A stretch of DNA of 9,119 nucleotides from Clostridium sp. Lineage in GTDB: Bacteria > Bacillota > Clostridia > Clostridiales > Clostridiaceae. Shown piece after piece: positions 1-6,289 of the stretch. Every line of letters begins with the position of its first letter. The first letter of the stretch is position 1. The stretch is from assembly GCA_018372555.1 (NCBI GenBank), contig JAHAIU010000107.1, positions 1 to 9,119 of the forward strand, in the 5' to 3' direction. Made by a program: the position numbers and the translations under genes. The notes under the pieces are model-generated. The model was not told the DNA's origin, made no database searches, and worked only from the letters and a program-made list of their open reading frames with translations.

Positions 1-189
1 AAAAGAAGCTTAAAGAATGTTCTAAATCAAAAAGTTTCATCTATTTCTGATTAGAATCTTTCAAGGCAGTATTTATTAATGGAATATATCGCTTTGGAAG
101 ATTTTAATATAATAAAAGCATCCAAAGGCAAATTTATTTATCCTGCATATCAATTTATTTTATATTTAGAAATTAATGATTCAATATAA
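1..189 (+). pseudogene. Decayed coding fragment with in-frame stop
   Basis: Reading from base 1 gives 17 codons, a TAG at 52-54, and then an open stretch in the same frame to TAA at 187-189. The part after the stop contains LSRQYLLMEY and GKFIYPAYQF and looks like genuine protein sequence. A 'YPAYQF'-like motif occurs in some small DNA-binding or antitoxin-type proteins, but that resemblance is too weak to name a family. An ATG at 79 would give only 36 residues and has no clear ribosome binding site. I read this as the eroded 3' end of a gene that began outside the window. A short real gene cannot be excluded. Confidence 0.3.
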
Positions 190-248
190 GATTTTCCTTG
201 CTCATTATTAAATTCCTTATACTGATAATAGGTACTAAATTCACTGTA
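150..248 (-). pseudogene. Short coding-like remnant downstream of the 83-residue gene
   Basis: The minus strand carries 32 open codons ending in TGA at 150-152, including the segments YYQYKEFNNEQGKSYIES and SKYKIN. The composition looks protein-like, but there is no start codon and an in-frame TAA precedes it. It overlaps the plus-strand fragment above by about 40 bases, so at most one reading is ancestral in the overlap. It is probably a C-terminal remnant. No family was recognised. Confidence 0.2.
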
Positions 249-256
249 TTAATTTA

Positions 257-508
257 CTATTCATTGATTTTCATATTATAAACACCATTAGGATTATTTA
301 AAATACACTTTTCAATTTCATCTATTTCAGCAATAGCATCTTCCATTGTAGGATACATACCTAATAAAGTTCTATTAGATGAAAATATACTATTTGGTGC
401 GAATCTACCCCATATAAGGACTTTATTTCTTTTATCACCAATAATAGAAGAAATCTCTACTTTAAATACATTAACCAATTCTTTTTTTGATTGAGTTCTA
501 ATCCACAT
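257..508 (-). CDS. Small conserved protein of unknown function (MWIR type)
   Basis: This is an 83-residue soluble protein with no signal peptide or membrane segment. It begins MWIRTQSKKELVNV, has a middle strand-rich part, and ends with LLGMYPTMEDAIAEIDEIEK followed by a short tail containing VYNM. From memory, this arrangement (MWIRSQ..K..L start, a 'LG.Y.T.E.A...LD.I' helix, and a VYQMP-like end) matches a small hypothetical family common in Firmicutes and their phages with no assigned function. The start is set by AAGGAG (518-523 on the plus strand) 9 bases upstream of the ATG. It lies downstream of selD on the same strand with 143 bases between and has its own possible promoter, so co-transcription with selD is not required. 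Its job is unknown. Confidence 0.75.
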   Translation of the reverse strand: MWIRTQSKKELVNVFKVEISSIIGDKRNKVLIWGRFAPNSIFSSNRTLLGMYPTMEDAIAEIDEIEKCILNNPNGVYNMKINE

Positions 509-566
509 AAAAGCCGTCTCCTTATTAAATTCATATATTAGAAAAATATGCCATAATTATAAATTG

Positions 567-575
567 ATTATAGCA
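567..575 (-). promoter_or_regulatory. Extended -10 promoter for the 83-residue gene
   Basis: On the minus strand the sequence reads TGCTATAAT, a perfect extended -10 (TGnTATAAT), about 60 bases upstream of the ATG at 508. No good -35 lies 17 bases upstream, which is usual for extended -10 promoters. In such AT-rich DNA chance matches occur, so this is a candidate only. Confidence 0.4.
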
Positions 576-651
576 TATTTTGTAAATAGTTTACTATTCT
601 ATTTTTAAATTATTGGGTTAATAACGTCAGTATAGGTTTAAATAATAGCTG

Positions 652-1692
652 CTACTTATTAATGATTATATCAATATTTTCTCTATCTTTAACTTGTCCA
701 ATGATTCGAGCCCAAGGTGTATAAGATTCCATCCTAGATAAATATTCCTTTGCATCTTTTTCTGGCATTGATAGAAGTAAACCACCAGATGTTTGAGGAT
801 CAAGTAATGCATCTACCATTTCAGTTGAAACATTAGCTAAGGATTTAAAAGAGTTTTTTAGGTAATCACGATTATTGTACATTCCTTCAGGAAGAATACC
901 CATTTTTGCATAGTCTAATGCCTTTGGAAGTATTGGAACACTTTCACTGAATATTTCTATAGTCTTGTTGCTTCCATTTGCCATTTCAAAGCTATGTCCA
1001 ATTAAACTAAAGCCTGTTATATCGGTACAAGAGTTAACCTTCAATCCATTAAAAGCTTCTTTAGCATATTTATTTAATTCAGTCATTACCTTAGTTACTT
1101 CTTTTACTTCATTTTCAGATAAAAGTTCAGCCTTATTAGCTGTATTTAAAATACCAACACCAATAGGTTTAGTTAATACTAGAACATCTCCAGTTTTAGC
1201 ATTACTATTTGTTAAGATTTCTTTTGGGTGAGCAAAGCCTGTAACGCAAAGACCATATTTAGGAGTTGGGTCTGCAATTGTATGTCCACCTGCAATAATT
1301 GCTCCAGCTTCTTGTACCTTACTATATCCACCAGCTAAAATATCATGCATTATTTCGGGGTCTAAGCAAGACGGGAAGCAAAGTAGATTCATTGCAATAG
1401 ATGGGTTTCCTCCCATAGCATATATATCACTTAATGCATTAGTTGCAGCTACTTGTCCAAAAGTATAGGGATCATCTACCATAGGTGGGAAGAAGTCAAC
1501 TGTTTGTATTACTACTTTATCATCAGATATTTTATAAACAAGAGCATCATCTTTTTTATCAAAACCAACAATTAAGTTAGAGTCTTCAAATTTAGGTAAG
1601 TTTTGAAGTACAGAATCTAAAACACCAGGGCCAATCTTTGCAGCACAGCCAGAAGTTTTAGTAAGTGAAGTTAATTTTATATTTTCTTTCAT
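652..1692 (-). CDS. selD: Selenide, water dikinase (selenophosphate synthetase)
   Basis: SelD makes monoselenophosphate from selenide and ATP in the cytoplasm. This is the selenium donor for selenocysteine and for 2-selenouridine in tRNA. The 346-residue length is normal. The N-terminal catalytic motif is TSGCAAKIGPG, with Cys16 and Lys19 in the places of E. coli Cys17 and Lys20. There is no in-frame TGA, so this is the Cys form, not a selenoprotein. Other family motifs follow in order: the acidic pair at 49-50, TVDFFPPMVDDPYTFG from residue 64, AATNALSDIYAMGG from 82, AGGHTI at 134-139, DPTPKYGL at 141-148, and near the C-terminus DITGFSLIGH and DPQTSGGLL. The family consensus in the former is usually TGFGL, so the Ser is a small variation. 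GGAGG (1701-1705) precedes the ATG. It is divergent from mnmH, which uses its product. Confidence 0.97.
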   Translation of the reverse strand: MKENIKLTSLTKTSGCAAKIGPGVLDSVLQNLPKFEDSNLIVGFDKKDDALVYKISDDKVVIQTVDFFPPMVDDPYTFGQVAATNALSDIYAMGGNPSIAMNLLCFPSCLDPEIMHDILAGGYSKVQEAGAIIAGGHTIADPTPKYGLCVTGFAHPKEILTNSNAKTGDVLVLTKPIGVGILNTANKAELLSENEVKEVTKVMTELNKYAKEAFNGLKVNSCTDITGFSLIGHSFEMANGSNKTIEIFSESVPILPKALDYAKMGILPEGMYNNRDYLKNSFKSLANVSTEMVDALLDPQTSGGLLLSMPEKDAKEYLSRMESYTPWARIIGQVKDRENIDIIINK

Positions 1693-1748
1693 TAGTAATT
1701 CCTCCTATCAATGTTTAAATTAATAATTTATATCAAAAGACATTAAAA

Positions 1749-1778
1749 ATTATAATTAAACATTAATTTTTAAGTAAA
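1749..1778 (-). promoter_or_regulatory. Candidate selD promoter
   Basis: On the minus strand TTTACT (1773-1778) and TATAAT (1749-1754) are separated by 18 bases, predicting a start near 1742 and a leader of about 50 bases. A second weaker pair (TTGAAA and TACTAT, 17 bases apart) lies further upstream. The region is so AT-rich that chance matches are expected. Confidence 0.4.
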
Positions 1779-1906
1779 ATATCAAAATTTAATTTGTATA
1801 GTATTTAATTCAAAAATACTTTTCAATAATTATTATAAATCTAAAGAAGGAATAACAATAGTAAAAATATAAATTTTTAGATAAGATTACATAATTTTAG
1901 TTTATT

Positions 1907-1936
1907 TTTACAATTAAGAAATATATAATTTATATT
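1907..1936 (+). promoter_or_regulatory. Candidate mnmH promoter
   Basis: TTTACA (1907-1912) and TATATT (1931-1936) are 18 bases apart, 37 bases upstream of the mnmH ATG. A TATAAT at 1924-1929 is closer to consensus but only 11 bases from that -35. No terminator-like hairpin was found in 1693-1973, so this divergent intergenic region seems to hold only promoters. Confidence 0.35.
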
Positions 1937-1973
1937 ATTAGAAGTAAAGAAAAAATGAAATGGAAGTAGAATA

Positions 1974-3077
1974 ATGAAGAAATTATCAGTAACAAATGAT
2001 TTTGAAAGTATAGTATTAAATGACACAAAGCTTTTAGATGTAAGAGCTCCAATTGAATTTGAAAAAGGAGCAATGATAAATTCAGTAAACATGCCAATTT
2101 TAAATAATGAGGAAAGACATATTATTGGTATATGTTATAAGGAAAAAGGCAATGAAGAAGCTACAAAGCTTGGTTATGAAATAGTATCAGGAAAAGTTAA
2201 AGAATCTAGAGTAAAGGCATGGGCAGATTTCATAAATGAGAATCAAAATTCTATGATTTATTGCTTTAGAGGAGGATCACGTTCAACTATAGCACAACAA
2301 TGGATATATGAAGAAACAGGAAAAGATATAGTAAAATTAGATGGAGGATATAAGGCTTTTAGGAATTACCTTATAAATTCATTAGATCCCCAAAATATAA
2401 AATCAAAACCACTAATATTATCTGGATATACAGGTTCAGGAAAAACAATATTATTACATAAAATAAATAATTCAATAGATTTAGAAGGATTAGCGCATCA
2501 TAGAGGATCTACCTTTGGTCATCATATTACACCTCAGCCAACACAAATAAACTTTGAGAATAATTTAGCTTATAGCTTAATTAAACATGAAAATAATAAC
2601 TATAAATATATGGTTCTAGAAGATGAGGGGAAAAATATAGGTAAGAGCTTTATTCCAAAGGCATTTTTTGAATATATGCAAAGTGGAGATGTGATATTTC
2701 TAGATGCTTCTCTAAATGAGAGAATAGAAAATATATTAGAAGAATATGTGATAAATGGACAGGAAGAGCATAGAGAAGTATTTAAAAGTGAAGAACTTGC
2801 CTTAGAAGCTTGGTTAAATGATATGATAGCAAGTATGGAAAGAGTTAAGGGAAAGCTTGGTGACAGAATACATACAATAGTTAAGGAACTTAAACTAGCA
2901 TACAATGAACAGTTAACAACTAATAAGATAGATAAACATAGAAATTGGATAGAGCTATTTTTAACTCAGTACTATGATCCTATGTATAAGCATTCATTAT
3001 TAAAATCTAATAGAAACATTATATTTAAGGGAAATAGAAGTGAAGTAATGGAGTATATTCAGAAGTTGGAAAGATAG
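1974..3077 (+). CDS. mnmH: tRNA 2-selenouridine synthase
   Basis: MnmH (SelU, YbbB) replaces sulfur with selenium at the 2-position of the modified wobble uridine 34 in tRNAs for Lys, Glu and Gln. It uses selenophosphate and works by way of a geranylated intermediate. The 367-residue length is typical. Residues 1-130 form a rhodanese domain with LDVRAPIEFEKG and the active-site loop YCFRGGSRS. Its Cys97 has the same number as the catalytic Cys of the E. coli enzyme. A P-loop, GYTGSGKT, is at 151-158, followed by the family segment around GLAHHRGSTFG and a C-terminal nucleotide-binding part. The ribosome binding site is modest (GGAAG at 1962-1966, 7 bases from the ATG). It is transcribed away from selD, the source of its substrate, and no selA or selB is in the window. 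Confidence 0.96.
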   Translation: MKKLSVTNDFESIVLNDTKLLDVRAPIEFEKGAMINSVNMPILNNEERHIIGICYKEKGNEEATKLGYEIVSGKVKESRVKAWADFINENQNSMIYCFRGGSRSTIAQQWIYEETGKDIVKLDGGYKAFRNYLINSLDPQNIKSKPLILSGYTGSGKTILLHKINNSIDLEGLAHHRGSTFGHHITPQPTQINFENNLAYSLIKHENNNYKYMVLEDEGKNIGKSFIPKAFFEYMQSGDVIFLDASLNERIENILEEYVINGQEEHREVFKSEELALEAWLNDMIASMERVKGKLGDRIHTIVKELKLAYNEQLTTNKIDKHRNWIELFLTQYYDPMYKHSLLKSNRNIIFKGNRSEVMEYIQKLER

Positions 3078-3259
3078 TTTGTTTAATGATAATATAAATT
3101 AGAATTTATAATTATTAATGGTGAACCGTACCATAAATAAATGATATTAAAAACAGCAGATACTTAAATAGCATTTCTAAGTCTATTTTTATGAATAAAA
3201 TTTGTATTATAAGCAATAGGGAATACATGAAACATAGAAATTATTTATCAAATAAAGTA
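3078..3259 (+). other. Intergenic region with a hairpin of unknown role
   Basis: No coding sequence is supported here. An imperfect hairpin at 3112-3140 pairs TTATT with AATAA and ATGGT with ACCAT around the loop GAACCGT. It is not followed by a U-run, so it is a poor terminator. A second weak hairpin (AAATAG 3166-3171 with CTATTT 3183-3188) is followed by only a few more T's and might be a leaky terminator for mnmH. Neither is convincing. Confidence 0.3.
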
Positions 3260-3288
3260 TTGACAATAATAATTAATTTGAATAGAAT
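3260..3288 (+). promoter_or_regulatory. Promoter of the T-box leader
   Basis: A perfect -35, TTGACA (3260-3265), is 17 bases from TAGAAT (3283-3288). The predicted transcription start near 3295 coincides with the first base of the T-box Stem I helix, which supports both calls. Confidence 0.8.
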
Positions 3289-3294
3289 ATAGAA

Positions 3295-3535
3295 AAGTAA
3301 ATTCTTTGAAGGAAAAAGTAGATATTATTAGTATCCAAAGCGAGTAGGGTTGGTGAGAGCCTATGAGAAAGATAATATTGAAAGACATTCTGGAGATGCT
3401 TATTTGAAATATAAAGTAGGATAAGACGGGTATCCTCCGTTATAGGGACTTGAGATGATAATGTATTAATACATTATTGAATTAGGATGGTACCGTGAAT
3501 ATGCATTCACTCCTATTGGGAGTGGATGCTTTTTT
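3295..3535 (+). promoter_or_regulatory. T-box riboswitch, sensor and first decision module
   Basis: This leader lets uncharged tRNA block a terminator and so turn on the gene for its synthetase. Stem I begins with AAGTA (3295-3299) pairing to TGCTT (3397-3401). The S-turn AGTA is at 3317-3320 and the upper helix GATATTAT (3321-3328) pairs with ATAATATT (3372-3379). After it comes GAAAGACA, in which GAC (3384-3386) followed by A sits where a specifier codon is expected, so Asp is the best reading. The Stem II pseudoknot is visible: GGATA/TATCC (3419-3423, 3431-3435) with ACGG (3426-3429) pairing to CCGT (3437-3440). Stem III is a 9-bp hairpin at 3458-3477. The antiterminator pairs TAGGA (3483-3487) and GTGAAT (3495-3500) with ATTCAC and TCCTA (3505-3515), leaving the bulge TGGTACC (3488-3494) that binds the tRNA CCA end. 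Confidence 0.93.
3503..3535 (+). terminator. First T-box terminator
   Basis: GCATTCACTCC (3503-3513) pairs with GGAGTGGATGC (3519-3529) with one G-U pair, followed by six T's. It shares bases 3505-3513 with the antiterminator, so the two folds exclude each other. Confidence 0.9.
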
Positions 3536-3596
3536 ATATATAAAAGAGCTCATTATATATAGAGTATTGTCTTAATTTAATTAAACATTATTAAAA

Positions 3597-3626
3597 AAGG
3601 GTGGTACCGCAAACAATTTGCCCCTT
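3597..3626 (+). promoter_or_regulatory. Second T-box antiterminator without its own Stem I
   Basis: A second T-box element, AAGGGTGGTACCGC (3597-3610), is closer to the family consensus than the first. AAGGG (3597-3601) pairs with CCCTT (3622-3626) and GC (3609-3610) with GC (3620-3621), leaving the bulge TGGTACC (3602-3608). The stretch between the first terminator and this element (3536-3596) is too short for a Stem I and holds only an AT-rich hairpin (3536-3542 with 3554-3560). This module therefore seems to depend on the upstream sensor, or on tRNA end-binding alone. Confidence 0.87.
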
Positions 3627-3656
3627 GAGTTTTTTACTCAAGGGGATTATTTTTTT
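3621..3656 (+). terminator. Second T-box terminator
   Basis: CCCCTTGAG (3621-3629) pairs perfectly with CTCAAGGGG (3637-3645), followed by ATTATTTTTTT. It overlaps the 3' arm of the second antiterminator. The T-run ends directly at the GGAGG ribosome binding site (3657-3661) of the synthetase gene. Confidence 0.92.
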
Positions 3657-3667
3657 GGAGGTAAAAA

Positions 3668-4957
3668 ATGAAAAGAAAATTAATAAGTGAATTAAATGGA
3701 TTAATAGATGAAAAAGTATGTGTACAAGGATGGGTTTATAAAATTAGACGATTAAAGTTTATTACTTTTGTAATTATTAGGGATAGAACAGGCTTAGTTC
3801 AATGTATAGTAGATAATAATAAATTTGATATATCTGAGATTGCTATAGAATCTGTAGTATCTATTATTGGAAAAGTTAAAGAAAGTAATAATAAATTAAA
3901 CCCGTTTGAAGTAGAGGTGGAAGGCATAGAAGTTATTAGCAAGGTAAAAGATGAGCTTCCAATAGAAGTAAATAAAGAAAATCTGGAAGTGAATTTAGAT
4001 ACAATGCTTAACAATAGGATATTAAGTTTAAGACATCCTAAAATAAATGCTATTTTTAAGGTGCAAAATTTAATAGTAAACTTATTTAGAGAATTTCTAA
4101 ATAAAGAAGGATTTACTGAAATTAATACACCTAAACTTGTTAAAGAAGGGGCAGAGGGTGGCACAGAAGTTTTTGAGGTGAAGTATTTTGAAGAAAAAGC
4201 TTATTTAGCACAAAGCCCTCAATTTTATAAACAAATGATGGTTGCTTCAGGCTTTGAAAGAGTATTTGAAGTAGGTCATGCTTATAGGGCAGAAGAGCAT
4301 AATACTAATAGACATCTTAATGAATATATAAGTATGGATTTAGAAATGGGGTTTATTGAAGATGAATCTGACATTATGGATTTAGAAGAAAATCTATTGA
4401 AATATATTATAGAAACATTAAAAATTAGTGGTAAAGAATATTTAGAGTTATTACAAGTTGAACTACCAGCAATTAATAATAAAATACCTAGGATTAAATT
4501 TGAGGAAGCAATTAATATATTAAAAGAAAATTATAATAAAAATGATTTAGAGGGAGATCTAGATCCAGAGGCAGAGAAGCTGTTATGTAAATATGTAAAG
4601 GAAAATTTAAATAGTGATTTTGTATTTTTAACTAATTATCCAAGAAAAAAGAGACCTATGTATACAATGCCTCTTGGAGAAGAAGGAACGCATAGTTTTG
4701 ATTTATTATTTAAAGGAATAGAGATTACTACAGGTGGGCAGAGAATACATGATTATAAAATGTTAGTAGAAAATATGAAGTGTAAAGGATTAAATCCCAA
4801 TAATTATGATAACTATTTAGAAATATTTAAGTATGGAATGCCAAGACATGGAGGATTAGCAATTGGGTTAGAAAGGATAACAGCTAAACTTTTAGGCTTA
4901 GAAAATGTAAGAGAAGCAACTTTGATTACTAGGGATAGGAAAAGACTTATACCTTAA
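3668..4957 (+). CDS. aspS: Aspartyl-tRNA synthetase, archaeal/eukaryotic-type (AspRS2), possibly non-discriminating
   Basis: A class IIb synthetase that attaches Asp to tRNA-Asp and possibly also to tRNA-Asn for later amidation. At 429 residues it is the short archaeal-type form and lacks the large insertion of standard bacterial AspRS (about 590 residues). Residues 1-95 are the OB-fold anticodon-binding domain (VQGWVYKIRRLKF, then FVIIRDRTGLVQCIV). Motif 1 is near FREFLNKEGFTEINTPKL (140-157). Then come GGTEVFEV (164-171), the substrate loop QSPQFYKQ (182-189), motif 2 with YRAEEHNTNRH (206-215), and motif 3 with GGLAIGLERITAKLLG (395-410). A proline at 79 lies in the region where a loop proline was linked to tRNA-Asn recognition in related enzymes, but the alignment here is by eye. 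GGAGG (3657-3661) sets the ATG. Expression is governed by the T-box leader. No gatCAB genes follow in the window. Confidence 0.95.
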   Translation: MKRKLISELNGLIDEKVCVQGWVYKIRRLKFITFVIIRDRTGLVQCIVDNNKFDISEIAIESVVSIIGKVKESNNKLNPFEVEVEGIEVISKVKDELPIEVNKENLEVNLDTMLNNRILSLRHPKINAIFKVQNLIVNLFREFLNKEGFTEINTPKLVKEGAEGGTEVFEVKYFEEKAYLAQSPQFYKQMMVASGFERVFEVGHAYRAEEHNTNRHLNEYISMDLEMGFIEDESDIMDLEENLLKYIIETLKISGKEYLELLQVELPAINNKIPRIKFEEAINILKENYNKNDLEGDLDPEAEKLLCKYVKENLNSDFVFLTNYPRKKRPMYTMPLGEEGTHSFDLLFKGIEITTGGQRIHDYKMLVENMKCKGLNPNNYDNYLEIFKYGMPRHGGLAIGLERITAKLLGLENVREATLITRDRKRLIP

Positions 4958-5128
4958 GCAATTACGGTGATAGGCTTTGTAAAGAACTATAAAGAAAATA
5001 TTTAGATAGAAAAATATTATCATGTTGATATAATAAAATTAAGAATAATTATGAAGTGTTATATAGAATAGAATTATTCCTAGGAATTTAAGAGAAAGAT
5101 AAATAAATTAAGAAAGAAGGTATTTTAA
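4958..5128 (+). other. Gap between synthetase and nitroreductase with candidate promoter and palindrome
   Basis: TGATATAAT at 5026-5034 is a perfect extended -10, giving a start near 5041 and a leader of about 88 bases for the nitroreductase. A perfect 12-bp palindrome, ATTCCTAGGAAT (5076-5087), lies in that leader and could be an operator or simply a small hairpin. A 7-bp AT hairpin (4997-5003 with 5012-5018) lacks a U-run, so no real terminator follows the synthetase and some read-through into the next gene is possible. Confidence 0.35.
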
Positions 5129-5677
5129 GTGGATGCAATAACAATGATAAAAGAAAGAAGAAGTATTCGTAAATTTAAAAATGAAAAAGTAGACAGAGAG
5201 ATTATGAAGGAAATTATTTCCATTAGCAGATGGGCTCCATCATGGAAAAACTTACAGATAGCAAGATATACATTAATTGATGATGAGGCTATTATTAAGC
5301 AACTTGCCAGTGAAGGTGTTAATGGATTTATCTATAATATTAACACTTTAAAAAATGCAAAAGGTGTTGCAGTATTAAGTTATGTTAAGGGTAAAAGTGG
5401 AAAAATAGATAAAGATAACTACGCAACTTCAAAAGCCAATGCTTGGGAAGTATTTGATGCTGGTATTGCATGTCAAACATTCTGCATGGCAGCTCATGCT
5501 AAAGGTGTAGGGACATGTATTATGGGAGTTATTGATGAGGATAAAATAGCCAAGATCATAGGATTGCCAGAAGAAGAAACAGTTGCAGCCCTTGTTGTTT
5601 ATGGATATGGAGATGAAAATCCAAATCCTACAGCAAGAAAAGATGTTGATGATATAGTTCGTTTTATAGGAGAATAG
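5129..5677 (+). CDS. Nitroreductase-family flavoprotein
   Basis: A 182-residue cytoplasmic protein of the FMN-dependent nitroreductase superfamily, whose members reduce nitroaromatics, quinones, flavins or other acceptors using NAD(P)H. The N-terminus has the FMN-phosphate motif ERRSIRKF (9-16), followed by SRWAPSWKNLQ, which corresponds to the family's 'APS..N.Q' cofactor segment. Later parts include AWEVFDAGIACQTFCMAAHAKG, GVGTCIMG and VVYGYGDENP, all typical. The start is GTG at 5129, chosen because AAGAAGG (5114-5120) sits 8 bases upstream and the N-terminus then matches family length. An ATG at 5144 is the alternative. The true substrate cannot be told from sequence. It probably has its own promoter and ends at a strong terminator. 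Confidence 0.92.
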   Translation: MDAITMIKERRSIRKFKNEKVDREIMKEIISISRWAPSWKNLQIARYTLIDDEAIIKQLASEGVNGFIYNINTLKNAKGVAVLSYVKGKSGKIDKDNYATSKANAWEVFDAGIACQTFCMAAHAKGVGTCIMGVIDEDKIAKIIGLPEEETVAALVVYGYGDENPNPTARKDVDDIVRFIGE

Positions 5678-5709
5678 GATAAATAACTTAGATTTAATAA
5701 ATAAAATAG

Positions 5710-5755
5710 GCTGTTGAAAAATGATTATAGATTATTTTTCAACAGCTACTTTTTT
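5710..5755 (+). terminator. Intrinsic terminator after the nitroreductase
   Basis: GCTGTTGAAAAAT (5710-5722) pairs perfectly with ATTTTTCAACAGC (5734-5746), followed after three bases by a six-T run (5750-5755). Confidence 0.9.
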
Positions 5756-5796
5756 ATTTTTATAGAACTACTTTGATTTTTTAATTGAAATGATAA

Positions 5797-6281
5797 TATA
5801 TTAACTTTCCTGAGATGTGGTCAAAAGGGTATAATCCTCCTTATGAAGATGCATTTGATAATCCACTAGATGAAAGATATGAAAATGAACGAAAAAAATG
5901 GCTTGCTGAGGCAGTTGATGAAGAGAGTGAGTATATTAAATCATTTAAAAGTATTGCTAAAGAATTAGAAATAGGAATTGTAATAACATATCTTTCCAAA
6001 GAAAAAAATAGACTTCAAAATACAGCTTTAGTTATTGATAAAACTGGGGAAATTCTTGTGCATACAGTCCTATAGTTTTTGATAATAATGGGAATTACAT
6101 TGATAATAAAATTATTTCAGCCAATGATATTAAGGAAGATATAATAGTTGCTGAATTTGATTTAGAGAGTATTAGAAACTATAGAAAAAGTGAAACCTGG
6201 GGAAATGCATATAGGAAAGTTAAGGCATATAAAGATTTATTGGATCCTAATGTCAAAGAGATAATGAAACAAAAGAAGTAG
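5797..6281 (+). pseudogene. Nitrilase-superfamily (carbon-nitrogen hydrolase) pseudogene
   Basis: Two pieces of one carbon-nitrogen hydrolase are visible. The first (5797-6066) reads YINFPEMWSKGYNPPYEDAF and continues to NTALVIDKTGEILVHT. FPEMW is the family segment carrying the catalytic Glu. The second (6066-6281), in a different frame, begins SPIVFDNNGNYIDNK and contains ESIRNYRKSETWGNAYRK, the usual C-terminal end. Everything between is gone (roughly 120 residues in intact relatives, from memory), including the catalytic Lys and Cys. The N-terminal 40 or so residues are also missing, with an in-frame TAA at 5794. The ATG at 5815 is just the internal Met of FPEM. The gene cannot be functional: it has a 5' truncation, an internal deletion with frame change, and no ribosome binding site. 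Confidence 0.87.
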
Positions 6282-6289
6282 ATTTGCCT

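Noticed and set aside
965..1231. Open frame antisense to selD
   Set aside because: Opposite a gene with strong family motifs, with no ribosome binding site; a low-complexity by-product of AT-rich codons.
652..1692. SelD as a selenoprotein with an in-frame UGA and SECIS element
   Set aside because: The catalytic residue is an ordinary Cys codon and the frame has no internal TGA.
1877..2092. Minus-strand open frame across the mnmH start
   Set aside because: Overlaps the mnmH 5' end; Phe/Ile/Asn-rich translation typical of antisense AT-rich DNA.
2600..2905. Antisense open frame within mnmH
   Set aside because: Ser/Ile/Leu-rich shadow of a well-supported gene.
3112..3140. Hairpin GGTGAACCGTACCA region as a terminator or tRNA remnant
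   Set aside because: No T-run follows, no tRNA arms are present, and the paired part is short.
3799..4164. Antisense open frame within the synthetase gene
   Set aside because: Shadow of the sense frame, with no start signal or recognisable domain.
4997..5018. Hairpin after the synthetase as an intrinsic terminator
   Set aside because: Only AT pairs and no T-run afterwards.
5815..6075. Independent 86-residue gene from the ATG at 5815
   Set aside because: The ATG is the internal Met of the conserved FPEMW segment, there is no ribosome binding site, and the C-terminal half of the same family lies downstream in another frame.
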